Shown: in pieces, positions 46,180 through 58,335 of the stretch
How the letters are laid out: each line of letters opens with the position of its first letter
Numbering within the stretch: position 1 is the stretch's first letter
Assembly (NCBI GenBank): GCA_907163345.1
Contig: CAJQUN010000226.1
Span: 434,001 to 498,000, forward strand
Origin: Haberlea rhodopensis
Taxonomy: Eukaryota; Streptophyta; Magnoliopsida; Lamiales; Gesneriaceae
DNA length: 64,000 bases
Reading direction: 5' to 3'
Translations under genes and position numbers: made by a program
Notes under the pieces: model-generated
What the model saw: only the letters and a program-made list of their open reading frames with translations
Databases searched by the model: none
What the model was told of the DNA's origin: nothing

Positions 46180-46441
46180 TTGTTGAACTGATCAGAGGAA
46201 TATGTAGTTTGTGAAAATACGTTGGTCAAAGATTTGGGATATGTTTTGATGCATCATGAGGAGATGATTGCATATGCTTTGAGATATTTGAAGTTTAAAG
46301 AATCGTGATATCTTGTTCATGAATTGAGTTTGCAGCCATTATTTTTGAATTGAAGATGTGGCAACGTATCTAGGTGGCGAAAAATTCATATTATACTCTG
46401 ATTTTTGGAGTTTAAAATATCTATTATTCAGTCAGAGTTGA
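46180..46441 (+). pseudogene. Element G RNase H remnant, first part
   Basis: Translates LVKDLGYVLMHHEEMIAYAL ([20 protein letters not shown]), then ILYSDFWSLKYLLFSQSEL near the end ([18 protein letters not shown]). Interrupted by element K after GTTGA (46437-46441); the frame's logical continuation is at 55097. Confidence 0.8.
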
Positions 46442-48316
46442 TGCAAGGACCCTAGTTCCTTAAATGCGGATAAAAGGCGTAAATAGGATTATCATGCATA
46501 AACAGAGTACAAAAATCGTGTTGATGCCTTGAGGTATTAGGTTACAGTGCCAAAATAAAGTTCCAAAAGGGATTAATTACATTCCCAACTAATGAATGTT
46601 AATCCTATAGCTTTACACTACTCCTAGAGTAGATACTATACAAAAGAATGTTCCTGCTACCAAGAGCACTCCTCACTAGCTCACCGCATCAACCCGCCTT
46701 AGCCTGTCCGCCCAAAAGTACCTACAGGAACAACCCCAAGACCATGAGCATGTATATAAATCATATTCACAATAATATGATTGCAATTCAAATGCATAAA
46801 TCGTAAATGCGATTCACTTCCTGTATTTAATACATTTAAAAGCTCCATTTGGTTGTCCCTGTACCACAATCATAATCAATGGATTATAAAACCAATAATT
46901 TATGTCTGGCATGCACTCATTCAATGTATACCAATGGCCAGTTCCAGTCTTATTATATAAGTGGCATAATACCCCTCGCGTTTACATGACAGCGGCATTA
47001 ATACCCCTCGCTTCGACATATTAGCGACATAATATCCCTCTCAACAACATGACAGCGGCATTATCCTTCGCTTCGACATGTTTGCGGCAAATATTCTTCA
47101 TCGCTATAATATGACAGCGGGAAGTATTCTATCATCACTTCGACATGAAGGCGGCAAGTATTCTTCATCACTGGAATATAATCTCGACTCACAATCACAT
47201 GCAACCATAATGCATATCCAAACCATGTATGCAATCATAATGCATAACTAAGACCATGTATGCAACCATAATGCATAACCAATTCAAAGCGTAATAAATA
47301 CGTTTTACCGTCCGATGCCCGTACGTCTCACTACGTACCTTAGTCCCAAAATGTGTTGTGTCGTGGACTTTATCTCCTAAGTTGTGTGGCCACCTGGGAT
47401 GGTTCTACACATTCACACAAATAAATATTATGAGCCACAAATAGTCCAATATCAAAAATTCCACAAAAATATCCAAAAATACCCAAATGTGGCGATCGAT
47501 CGCCAACTGCTTCTGGAGCGCACTGTTGGCTCACGATCGATCGCTACAAACGGGCGATCGATCGCCGAGTCCTGCACTTCGAAAAATCACCATTTTTGCT
47601 CCAAAATTTCTTCCCATCATCACCAACACTTACACCAACAAACCCAAAACATAAAAACACTAAAAACCTTCAACAAACACCTTTAAACAACCAAATTTCT
47701 AACATCCAACCAAAAACCATACTAACCCAAAACAACCCATTTCAAAACCATTCAAAACCATTTCAAACCCAATCCAAATACAATAAAAACATTAAGGAGG
47801 TATCCATACCTCTTGGGGACTCCAAATCTCACACTAAATCCCACAAATGAGACTTTTGCCAAGATTTCCCCTCCACTTTAAGCCAAAAATCGAAAATAGA
47901 AGAGGATGAGGGTTTGGTTGGATGATTTGGGGGAAAATAGAAAAGTGATGGGTATAGTGGGGGTTGGGGGGTGTTAAGTGGGTTTGTTTTAATTAAAATG
48001 CACTCCCACAATTATCATGGTGTATAAAACATCCCAACATGATATTTTAAAAGCATTTTACCAAAATGCACCAAAACCTCAATTTAAATATATGCTTCAC
48101 CAAATAATTGCCAACCATCACATTTAACCATTATAACACCCAATTCCCCAACATGCATAACATGTACCCTGAAATGCTCTACCGGGTCACGACTACCATG
48201 TGACTAAGTATTTCACCAAGATAATTAATTTCAACACATAACTTAATTATCACCATAAAAATCACATAAACATAATTAATGCCCAAATTGCATATAATTA
48301 TTTCGGGGATATCACA
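46442..48316 (-). repeat. Element K 3' LTR (1,875 bp)
   Basis: Starts TGCAAGGACC (TGT to TGC relative to the other LTR) and ends GATATCACA. About 110 bp shorter than the 5' LTR because most of the CGATCGATCG cluster is missing (only about 47492-47565 remains). Hairpin array about 46970-47175; dyad 47321-47338; leader palindrome 47797-47812. Confidence 0.93.
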
Positions 48317-48336
48317 ATACTTCCCTACTTATAAGA
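48317..48336 (-). other. Element K polypurine tract
   Basis: On the minus strand ATAAGTAGGGAAGTAT next to the 3' LTR. Confidence 0.8.
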
Positions 48337-48386
48337 TTTCGACATCGAAATCGCAAGCACTTACCCAAATCCAAACCAAACATAAA

Positions 48387-49112
48387 TCACATACCAGAAA
48401 ATAGCTCCGGGTAGTGCTGCATCATATGCCCCTCCGTCTCCCACGTGGCCTCCTCGACACCCCTACGATCCCACTGAACCTTGACCATCGGTATCACTTT
48501 GTTCCGAAGTCTGCGATCAACCCTATCCAAAATCTTGACTGGCCGTTCATCATAGGATACATCAGAATCCAACTGAACCTCAGAAGGCTGCAATACATGC
48601 GACGGATCCGGCTCATACTTCCGCAGCATAGATACATGAAATACGTCGTGAATACCAGATAATGACGGTGGCAGTGCCAAACAGTAAGCCAAGGTACCGA
48701 TGCGCTGTAAAATCTCATACGGTCCCACATACCTTGGAGACAATTTACCACGCATACCAAACCGAACCACACCCCTGAAAGGTGAGATCTTCAAAAAGAC
48801 TATGTCTCCCATCTGAAACTCCAACGGTCTCTGTCGTTTGTTCGCATAGGCTACCTGCATGTCCTGGGCTGCCTTCATTTTCTGACCGATAACCTTTACC
48901 TTATCCTCCATCTCCCGAATCAGTTCTGGTCCTCCCACTGTTTTACTGGTCAAGTCATCCCAGTATAATGGCGACCTACAACGCCTACCATACAAAGCCT
49001 CAAACGGAGCCATCTGAATACTCGCCTGATAGATGTTGTTGTATGAGAACTCTACCAAGGCCAAAGAATCTTGCCATGAGGCATCAAACTCTCGTACACA
49101 AGCCCGTAACAT
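48387..49112 (-). pseudogene. Element K integrase C-terminus with chromodomain (open)
   Basis: 241 open codons, the best-preserved chromodomain in the window. Residues 1-55 are the end of the integrase core (FSYNNIYQASIQMAPFEALY), and about 121-165 the GPY/F-type module (KLSPRYVGPYEILQRIG). The chromodomain is about 190-235 (PVKILDRVDRRLRNKVIPMV, then KVQWDRRGVEEATWE), with W214 and W224 but without the first aromatic-cage residue of classical HP1 domains, as is usual for group II plant chromodomains. It ends HYPELFSGM and a stop. Separated from the upstream integrase by a 2-base deletion near 49150. Confidence 0.9.
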
Positions 49113-49137
49113 GTCCTCGAGCGTCTGTATAGTACGC

Positions 49138-49703
49138 TCAGTCTGACCGTCCGTGGGGATGATATGTCGTACTCAACCTCACTTCAGTACCCAATGCTGA
49201 CTGAAGACCTCCCCAGAAATGAGATGTGAAACGCGGATCTCTGTCAGACACAATAGACACTGGAATCCCATGCAGTCTCACTATGTCCCGGACATACAAC
49301 TGAGCCATCCTCAAGTATGTGTACGTCATACTGTAGGGAATGAAGTGAGCTACCTTTGTCAGCCTGTCAATGATCACCCAAATGGCATCACAACCCGAAG
49401 TAGTCCTCGGCAAGTGGGTCACAAAGTCCATAGATATGTGCTCCCACTTGCACTCCGGTATCTCCAAGCTCCTTAGTTCGCCACCGGGTCTCTGCCTCTC
49501 TGCTTTAACCTGCTGACAGATCAAACATCTCTTGACAAAAGCGATCACATCACGCTTCATCCGCTTCCACCAGAACTGATCACATAAGTCCTTATACATT
49601 GTCCTCCCTCCTGGGTGGATACTGAATCGGCTACTATGAGCCCATTCCAAGATTCCTCTACGCAACTATGGCGTACATGGAACTACCCATTGGTTACCAA
49701 GTC
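49138..49703 (-). pseudogene. Element K integrase N-terminus and core
   Basis: Zinc finger (HSSRFSIHPGG and CLICQQVKAERQRPGG), first catalytic Asp in MDFVTHLPRT, second in IVSDRDPRFTSHFW. The frame breaks in STTYHPHG at the 2-base deletion before QTERT. Confidence 0.9.
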
Positions 49704-50162
49704 TCAAAGAACCATCCTCAGCCACTCTGAACTTTGATGGCTGACCCTGAATGTCAATGATGACCATCTCTGAACCTCATCATCTGTCCTCTGAGCTCTC
49801 CTGATATTCTCATAGATATCTGGCTCAGCCAATAAGGTCGATACCCAAACCGGCGATGCATCCACCTCGAAGTCATAGCCCAGATGGCAACAAGAAGTCA
49901 TCATAGCCGACAAATGCATGACATCCTCAGCAGTACTCTTCACCTTCCGACTCAAGGCGTCTGCTGTCAAGTTTGCTTTTCCCGGATGGTACTCTATTTC
50001 ACAGTCATAGTCTTTGAGCAAATCCATCCATCTCCTCTGACGCATATTTAACTCCGCCTGAGTGAATAAGAATTTCAGGCTCTTATGATCCGTATATATG
50101 GTAAAAGATGTACCATACAGGTAGTGCCTCCAAATTTTCAGGGCAAAGATAATAGCCGCCAA
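49704..50162 (-). pseudogene. Element K RNase H end and linker
   Basis: [32 protein letters not shown] and [11 protein letters not shown] are intact. Bounded by single-base deletions near 49752 and 50165. Confidence 0.9.
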
Positions 50163-51000
50163 CTCAAATCATGAACCGGGTATCTAGCCTCATGCGGCTT
50201 CAACTGTCTCGATGCATAAGCTACCACATGCTTATCTTGCATCAATACACACCCCAAGCCCTGCAGCGATGCGTCAGTATAAAGGACAAACCTCTTGTTC
50301 TCTGAGGGAATCACCAATACCGGCGCCGTCGTTAATCGGTGCTTCAACTCTTGGAAGCTCTCTTCGCAAGCCTCTGACCAAAAGAACGGTACTCCCTTTT
50401 GAGTCAATTGTGCTAGTGGCTTAGCAATCTTAGAAAATTCCTCGACGAAGCGTCGGTAATAACCAGCCAAACCAAGAAAACTCCGTATCTCGGGCACAGA
50501 AGTGGGTGCAGCCCACTCCATCACAGCCTCAATCTTCCTGGGGTCCAGTGATATCCCACTGCTAGATATGACATGCCCCAGAAATACTACACTGCTCAAC
50601 CAAAACTCACACTTGCTGACCTTGGCATATAACTGGTGATCTCTAAGGATCTGGAGCACAGTCCTCAAGTGTCTCACGTGCTCTTCCTCGCTCCGGGAGT
50701 AGATAAGTACATCGTCAATAAACACAATGACGAACTGATCCAGATAGGGTTGGAACACCCGTTTCATCAAGCTCATAAAGACAGCCGGGGCGTTCGTCAC
50801 ACCAAACGGCATCACTAAGAACTCGTAGTGCCTATACCGAGTCCGAAATGCTGTCTTCTGTACATCCTCTTCCCTGACCCGTATCTGGTGGTACCCGGAT
50901 CTCAAATCAATCTTGCTATATAGCTTCGTGCCTTGCAACTGATCAAACAAGTCGTCAACCCTTGGGAGAGGATGTTCTTCACCGTGGCCTTGTTCAGTTG
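50138..51000 (-). pseudogene. Element K reverse transcriptase and RNase H
   Basis: RT runs from [12 protein letters not shown] through [10 protein letters not shown], the connection region, and RNase H up to [15 protein letters not shown] and [14 protein letters not shown]. The part of the open stretch beyond 51000 is out of frame, because about four bases are missing near 50975 (in VKNKYPLPR). Confidence 0.9.
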
Positions 51001-51858
51001 CCGGTAATCGATGCACACACGCATCGAACCGTCTTTCTTCTTCACAAAGAGAACCGGTGCGCCCCAAGGCGATACGCTAGGGCATATATATCCTTTATCA
51101 AGGAGCTCCTGCAACTGCTCTTTTACTTCTCTTAACTCTGTCGGTGCCATCCGGTAAGGGGCACGAGAAATAGCGGATGTCCCCGGTAATAACTCAATCC
51201 CAAACTCGACTTCCCTTGCCGGTGGGAATCCAGGAATCTCCTCCGGGAACACATCAGCAAACTCTGCTACCACTGGTACATCCTCCACCCTCAACTCTTT
51301 ACCCTTTCCTGATGTGTCCACGGCATAGATGAGGTAGCCCGTGCGTCCACGTTCCAACAATTGGAACATTTTGATCGCCGAAATCAACGGAATCTTCGCA
51401 CGAGACCCGTTGCCATAGAAAGTCCACTGAACTCCCAAATGAGATCTGAACCGAACTGTCCTCTGCCGACAATCTACGACTGCCTGATATCTGTTCAGAA
51501 TGTCGATGCCCACAATGCAGTCGAAATCTGACATACCCAAAACAATCAAATATGCCTTTATCTCATTGCCCTCAAAATAAATGAGGCAGTCCATCAGAAA
51601 CTGATCAGCAACAACTTTCTTTCCGGTGGGTGTCGAGACCAAAAGAGACGTGGGTAACAGAGACGTGCACATATGATGTCTCGCTACAAAGTCCGCAGAC
51701 ACAAAGGAGTGCGAAGCACCCGTGTCTATCAAAATAAAGGCGGAATATGTAAATAGAAGGCACGTACCAGCTATCACCTCCTCTGGAGCTGCATCGGCCT
51801 GCTCCCTGGTCAATGCATAGACCTGTCCCTGAGGTGGCCCCATCGCCTGTCCTCCCAT
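50975..51858 (-). pseudogene. Element K protease and N-terminal RT
   Basis: Protease with intact [12 protein letters not shown], then [20 protein letters not shown] and [20 protein letters not shown]. The residues after KATVKN in this open stretch come from the wrong frame after the deletion. Confidence 0.9.
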
Positions 51859-52910
51859 CTGTGCTGCCTCTGCTGTACCGTACCACTAGAAAACCTCCAT
51901 CAACCTTCCCTAAGATCCGTCTGTCCTTCCCAATTGGGACAACGCCGAGCAATGGGGCCCGACCTGCGACATATGTAGCACGCAGAACAGTCACGCATCA
52001 AATGCGGCCCTCCGCAAAAGTGGCACTTAATATCTCCAACTCTACTAGCTTGAGTTGGTCCCCCATAAGTAGATGCACCACTCCTCCGGTCTCCCTGCTT
52101 CCGGCCATCCGGCCGCCTTCCGCTAAATCGGGAAAAAGAAGAAGTCCCTATTGACTTGAAAGGTCCTCCCCGGGGCCTCAGATTCTCAGATGTAGATCTT
52201 TGTGATGGAACGGGTGAGGGTATGGCCTCAGGATAATCGCTCACCCCTATCTCTGCTAACTCCGCTCTAACAAGTGCATCATCAAAAGATGTCGGGTTGT
52301 TAGAAATAACCCGATCAAATAATTCCAGTCGTAGCCCCTTCAGAAAGTGCCTCATCTTGGCATGCCCGTTTGTAGCGATGTGTGGCACATACCTCAATAG
52401 TGATGAGTAGTGCATGGCATAATCCGAGACTGTCATGCTCCCTTGCTTCAAGTTTGTAAATTCATCCTCCTTTGTTTGCCTAGCCGCAGCAGAGAAGTAC
52501 CGGTTTAGAAACCGGGTTCTGAATAAGGTCCAATCAATTACCATACCTTGGGCCCTCAACTCCATTACAGTCGTCTTCCACCACATAGAAGACTTCTTTG
52601 CCAATTGGAATTCTGCCAATCTCAACCATGACGTCCTAGCACACGGTGCAGACACGAATATCTGTTCCAATCTCTCTAGCCACTCTTTGGCCTCTTCCCC
52701 TGTCTCTGTTCCCTCAAACATGGGCGGGTGAAAGGTCAGAAACTGAGTCAGACTAAGCTCCCCGGGTAATAGCAACTGAGCAACCGGCTCCATGCCCACA
52801 GCAGGTGGAGGTAAAGGATTCGTCTGTCCAATGCTAGCATTCACGCTCCCAATATCACCCACCTCTTCATTGAGGTTCCCCGCATTCATAGCCGCCATGC
52901 TGTAATACAA
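51859..52910 (-). pseudogene. Element K gag
   Basis: 336 codons from ATG 52910 (MYYSMAAMNAGNLNEE). Gag domain about residues 55-220. Zinc knuckle 1 CHFCGGPHLMRDC (296-308) is intact; knuckle 2 CYICRRSGPIARRC (311-324) has Pro in place of the zinc-binding His. Stops at 51900 (REG*); small indels between 51858 and 51900 then separate it from protease. Confidence 0.92.
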
Positions 52911-53093
52911 AGGTTAACAACAACTCCAAACAATATATATGTTATGCCGTTAGATAACAAGAACGATAATAAGCATGTTAGTATAACAATTTATACACCA
53001 ATATGCACTACATGCATAAACATGCCCAAATGTAAACACCTAGCCAACCATGCTAAGGCGACCTTTCACTCATTCCCGGGATCTCTAACCACT

Positions 53094-53105
53094 ACTCTGA
53101 TACCA
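53094..53105 (-). other. Element K primer-binding site, one mismatch
   Basis: Minus strand TGGTATCAGAGT, one base different from the TGGTATCAGAGC of A, B, F and G. Confidence 0.85.
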
Positions 53106-53109
53106 CTAA

Positions 53110-55096
53110 TGTAAGGACCCTAGTTCCTTAAATGCGAATAAAAGGCGTATATCATGCATAAACAGAGTATAAAAATCGTGTTGATGCCTTGAGCTATTAG
53201 GTTACAGTGCCAAAATAAAGTTCCAAAAGGGATTAATTACATTCCCAACTAATGAATGTTAATCCAATAGCTTTACACTACTCCTAGAGTAGATACTATA
53301 CAAAAGAATGTTCCTGCTACCAAGAGCACTCCTCACTAGCTCACCGCATCAACCCGCCTTAGCCTGTCCGCCCAAAAGTATCTACAGGAACAACCCCAAG
53401 ACCATGAACATGTATATAGATCATATTCACAATAATATGATTGCAATTCAAATGCATAAACCGTAAATGCGATTCACATCCTGTATTTAATACATTTAAA
53501 AGCTCCCTTTGGTTGTCCCTGTATCACAATCATAATCAATGGATTATAAAACCAATAATTTATGTCATGGCATGCACTCATTCAATGTATACCAATGGCC
53601 AGTTCCAGTCTAATTATATCAGTGGCATAATACCCCTCGCGTTTACATGACAGTGGCATTAATACCCCTCGCTTCGACATATTAGCGGCATAATATCCCT
53701 CGCAACAACATGACAACGGCATTATCCTTCGCTTCGACATGTTTGCGGCAAATATTCTTCATCGCTATAATATGACAACGGCAAGTATTCTATCATCGCT
53801 TCGACATGAAGGCGGCAAGTATTCTTCATCACTGGAATATAATCTCGACTCACAATCACATGCAACCATAATGCATATCCAAACCATGTATGCAATCATA
53901 ATGCATAACTAAGACCATGTATGCAACCATAATGCATAACCAATTCAAAGCGTAATAAATACGTTTTACTGTCCGATGCCCGTACGTCTCACTACGTACC
54001 TTAGTCCCAAAATGTTTTGTGTCGTGGACTTTATCTCCTAAGCTGTGTGGCCACCTGGGATGGTTCTACACATTCACACAAATCAATATTAGGAGCCAAT
54101 TATAGTCCAATATCAAAACTTCCACAAAAATATCCAAAAATACCACATTTTGCACTTCGCGATCGATCGTTTGTGACGGGCGATCGATCGCGAGACCTCT
54201 CTACCCGCTACTCAAATTTTCTAGCTTTGGCGATCTATCGCCACATTTGGCGCGATCGATCGCCAGCCTCGCCGATCGATCGCCAACTGCTTCTAGAGTG
54301 CACTGTTGGCTCGCGATCGATCGCTACAAACGGGCGATCGATCGCCGAGTCCTGCACATCGAAAAATCACCATTTTTGCTCCAAAATTTCTTCCCATCAT
54401 CACCAACACTTACACCAACAAACCCAAAACATAAAAACACTAAAAACCTTCAACAAACACCTTTAAACAACCAAATATCTAACATCCAACCAAAAACCAT
54501 ACTAACCCAAAACAACCCATTTCAAAACCATTCAAAACCATTTCAAACCCAATCCAAACACAATAAAAACATTAAGGAGGTATCCATACCTCTTGGGGAC
54601 TCCAAATCTCACACTAAATCCCACAAATGAGACTTTTGCCAAGATTTCCCCTCCACTTTAAGCCAAAAATCGAAAATAGAAGAGGATGAGGGTTTGGATG
54701 GATGATTTGGGGGAAAATAGAAATGTGATGGGTATAGTGGGGGTTGGGGGGTGTTAAGTGGGTTTGTTTTAATTAAAATGAACTCCCACAATTACCATGG
54801 TGTATAAAACATCCCAACATGATATTTTGAAAGCATTTTACCAAAATGCACCAAAACCTCAATTTAAATATATGCTTCACCAAATAATTACCAACCATCA
54901 CATTTAACCATTATAACACCCAATTTCCCAAAATGCATAACATGTACCCTGAAATTCTCTACCGGGTCACGCCTACCATGCGACTAAGAATTTCACCAAG
55001 ATAATTAATTTCAACACATAACTTAATTATCACCATAAAAATCACATAAACATAATTAATGCCCAAATTGCATATAATTATTTCGGGGATATCACA
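53110..55096 (-). repeat. Element K 5' LTR (1,987 bp)
   Basis: TGTAAGGACC...GATATCACA, the fuller copy: hairpin array about 53625-53830, dyad 53982-53999, full palindrome cluster about 54160-54345, leader palindrome near 54577-54592, TATA-like 54801-54810. Followed by TSD GTTGA. Confidence 0.93.
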
Positions 55097-55220
55097 GTTG
55101 AACTTGAGATAGAAGCGATGACTAGATTTATTAAAAGAATTTGACTTTGATAGTCAATATCAATCATAGAAAATGAAACTAGTAGCAGATACATTGAACC
55201 TAAAAGTGCAAGGTGCAATG
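55097..55220 (+). pseudogene. Element G RNase H remnant, second part
   Basis: Resumes after K: LNLR..R.LDLLKEFDFDSQYQS ([22 protein letters not shown]) and LVADTLNLK ([10 protein letters not shown]). It proves K landed inside RNase H. Confidence 0.8.
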
Positions 55221-55499
55221 ATAGCATGAATATATTCTTTGCAGTTTGAGTCACCTCTGATTTCGAAGATCAGAAGAACTCGAAGGACGGAGTCATACAG
55301 ATATTGAGTGAAGAAATTGGTACTTTTTTATCAACCATCTAGATTTTAGTATGCAATTTAGTGGCGGGTTGTGATTGAACAATCAGTAAATAGCATCGAA
55401 TCCTACTAATTCGAAAGAATTATTACTGTAGAAAACACACTATAGATGACATAGTGTTATTCTGGGGATGATGAAATGTATTATTCTTGAGATCCTATT

Positions 55500-56320
55500 T
55501 CTGACGGGATGGTATAAAGAAAGAAATTTTGGAAATTTCGTGGCAAATTGTTTGGCATGTCAGCAGGTCAAGATAAAAATACAAGACCTAATGTGATACT
55601 ACAAAATTTGTAAGTACCACAATGAAGTTAAGGAAATTTCTAGTTTTGAGTTTTATAGCTCAGATTGTTTAGATCAAACAGAGATTGTGAAACAAGTTGA
55701 GTCGGAATTGATTGACTATTCAATACAAGATATTCATTTCATATAATAGTCTATATGTCAATGAGAAAATGACATGTTTGAGATGTGGATAATGTGGTTT
55801 AGTTACAGTGAGTATTCTGTAACAATCTTATCTGATTGAGATCCGAGGATAATATGCGAATTCGAAAACTATTTTCAGAATGTCATGGGTACTAAAGTAG
55901 CAATGAGTATTGCTTATCATACCCAGACTGATGGATAAACTGAGAGAATTATCCAGACTTTGGAAGTTATGTCTCGATTAATACTGATGAATTTGGTGGG
56001 AATTGACAAAAATCACTATTCACCAGTGGAATTTTCCTATAATTTAAGTTTCAGACAACTTTTGGAATTGCATCGGTTGAGGTTTTGTAGAGCCAGAATT
56101 TGCCGATCGCTGATATGCTGAGATGAAAATGATAAGGAATATTTTGACACAACTTGAGATTGTTGAGGAAATGCCATGAACGATAAAATTTCTGCGAAAA
56201 CGATTGAAATTGGCTTAAGGTGAGCAGATTTGCTACGCCAAAGAGGAATATATCGTTAGACTTCGAGTTGAGAATCAGGTACACATGAAGATATTACCTT
56301 TACGATGATCGATATGATTC
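55500..56320 (+). pseudogene. Element G integrase remnant
   Basis: Zinc-finger remnant VANCLACQQVKIK near 55545, then AYHTQTDG followed by a stop and TERIIQTLEVMSRLIL (B: AYHPQTDGQTERTIQTLEDI) and PVEFSYNLSFRQ near 56021. A stop replaces Gln before the catalytic Glu. Confidence 0.8.
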
Positions 56321-56349
56321 GTTAAGTGAGGTATGATGTTGCTTCTATA

Positions 56350-56530
56350 TTTTGAACCCTGTGGAATCATAGAGAAGTTGATTTAGTGGTATAACGTTGA
56401 CAAGACCACATCAATTGTCATTGATACATGATGATTCTTATGTATCTATGATTGAGATTGAGACATCTCATATTATTTAATTTATTGAGTTATACTCAGT
56501 TTTGCGATTTCGAGGACGAAATCTTTTTAA
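56350..56530 (+). pseudogene. Element G chromodomain remnant
   Basis: WNHREVDLV near 56370 corresponds to WDRRGVEEA, and the region closes with CGATTTCGAGGACGAAATC, the word found before the polypurine tract in B and F. Weak but collinear. Confidence 0.5.
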
Positions 56531-56542
56531 GAGGGGAAGAAG
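56525..56542 (+). other. Element G polypurine tract
   Basis: TTTAAGAGGGGAAGAAG directly before the 3' LTR. Confidence 0.8.
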
Positions 56543-58335
56543 AGTAAGGCCCCGATGCTAATTAGTCCGGATTAACGATGATTAAGCAAATCCGGATAAT
56601 AAAAGTATAGACTTTGAATTAAGGTGTTCCGGACCATGATGAGTCAACCAACTAGTGGAACATGTTTTAGTGCATGATCACATGGCACTTGGAGAACACA
56701 TGCCACTAATTAATTTAACTCATGTTTAATACATGATTTTGGACCAATAATCTTGCAAGATAATGATGTATTGGCACATGGATTCCACAATACATCAAAT
56801 AAATTAAAAATCCCACATTTTGGCTTTGGAAGCCACGCCCCTTACACATACAAAATCAGATATTTGGTTTCATTTCACCATCATCTTCTCTCTCTTCAAC
56901 CCATCAATTTCTCTTCCTTCACTCCTCTTTCTCCCACCTTATATTTCGAAAATTTGCAGCCCTTTTTCCTACCAAATTCTTGTGAAATCTTTAGTGCATG
57001 TTACATGCAATTAAGGTTTTAGAAGCTACAAGGCTAGGGAAGAGGAACCCATCAAGAATTTTCTAATTTGGAACAAATTGGAGAGGTGAAAGCTTGGTTT
57101 GAGCTAGGTGATGGTTTGTGCATCGAATCTTCAAGAGGAGTGAAGGTATAACACTTTTCTTTAGTTTTATATACCTTGGTGTTGTTTATGGATCGAATTT
57201 TATGAGTCTTGGAGTGAGAAAGATAGAGATAACTTGCTGTCAAAAAGTGTGCAACAGATTTCAGCATGCGTGTATCTGTCATTTCGAATTTTGGGTTTAG
57301 TTAATTTTCGAATTTGAGCTTGAGGTTCAAACAAAATTCATATATAAGTAAGTAATCTTTCTGTGGTTAAAATTTGAGACGATTTGGACTTAAAATGAAT
57401 GAGTTATGATGCTTTTACCACAATGTGCATAATCTGGAACATGCATGTAGGTGGGTTGCACATGCAGTGTGTTCTTGGTAAATATGGGCCACATGTGCTA
57501 CGATTTTGACCTTGGTTTCTGAATGAAAGTTGTAAAACATTGAGTTATCTTGCATTATAAACTAGCCTCTCATGATTTGGAGTTTATTTGTGCAAGATAT
57601 GCACTTTTTCCTAGAACTGCTCACTCTGTCAAAACAAAGTGTATAGGTATTTTTAAAACTGTCATACTTTGTTTTGCATGTGCCTCTAGATGAGCGAACT
57701 AGCTTCTGGACTTCAAATATGAACTGTAGTACTTTGCGTATTTGTGATTTTCCCACTAACCTCAAGTCATTTGGACGTCATATGAATATATTACGATTTT
57801 TATACGAAAATGGGTCAGGCTGGAATTTGGTGAATTGTCCTGTTTTTCCAGCAGATTATTCTTGGCCATTTTACCAAAACTAAATGAATGAATTTGAAGA
57901 TGAGTTGAACTGATGAAATGTTAATTTTAGTTAGCTTTGAAAAAAAATTGGACCCATGTGAGTTTATTAAGTCTCGAACAAGTTATGAGTCGATCTCTAC
58001 GGTTGCGCAGGCTGAAATTTAGAGAATTGGTTTTGGGTCTAAGTTTGAGTTTTATTTTGATAAGTTTAAGGCTAGTCTGTGACATTATGTTGTATTTGGA
58101 AATGTTATGACCAGGTTAATAGATTCCGGGGTTGATCCGAGGAGTCTCGGTAAAGTTAGTGCTGGTCCGAGGTACGTAGAAAACAGGTTTTATCACAATG
58201 TCTGGCAAAGACATGTGATGTTCCCGGGTATGATTTACTTGTCATTACTTGCTCCTTATGTGACTATGTGATAAGTTGATCTGTAGTATGTGAATTATAT
58301 GGTACATTGACTGCATGATATATGATGACATGAGA

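Larger units (their letters stand above)
46442..55096 (-). mobile_element. Element K: Ty3/gypsy chromovirus, same family as A
   Basis: 8,655 bp, TSD GTTGA at 46437-46441 and 55097-55101, inserted in G's RNase H and opposite to it in orientation. LTRs are 46442-48316 and 53110-55096. Gag, PR, RT, RNase H, integrase and chromodomain are all present on the minus strand and highly similar to A, but at least five small indels shift the frame. Probably a defective copy. Confidence 0.94.
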
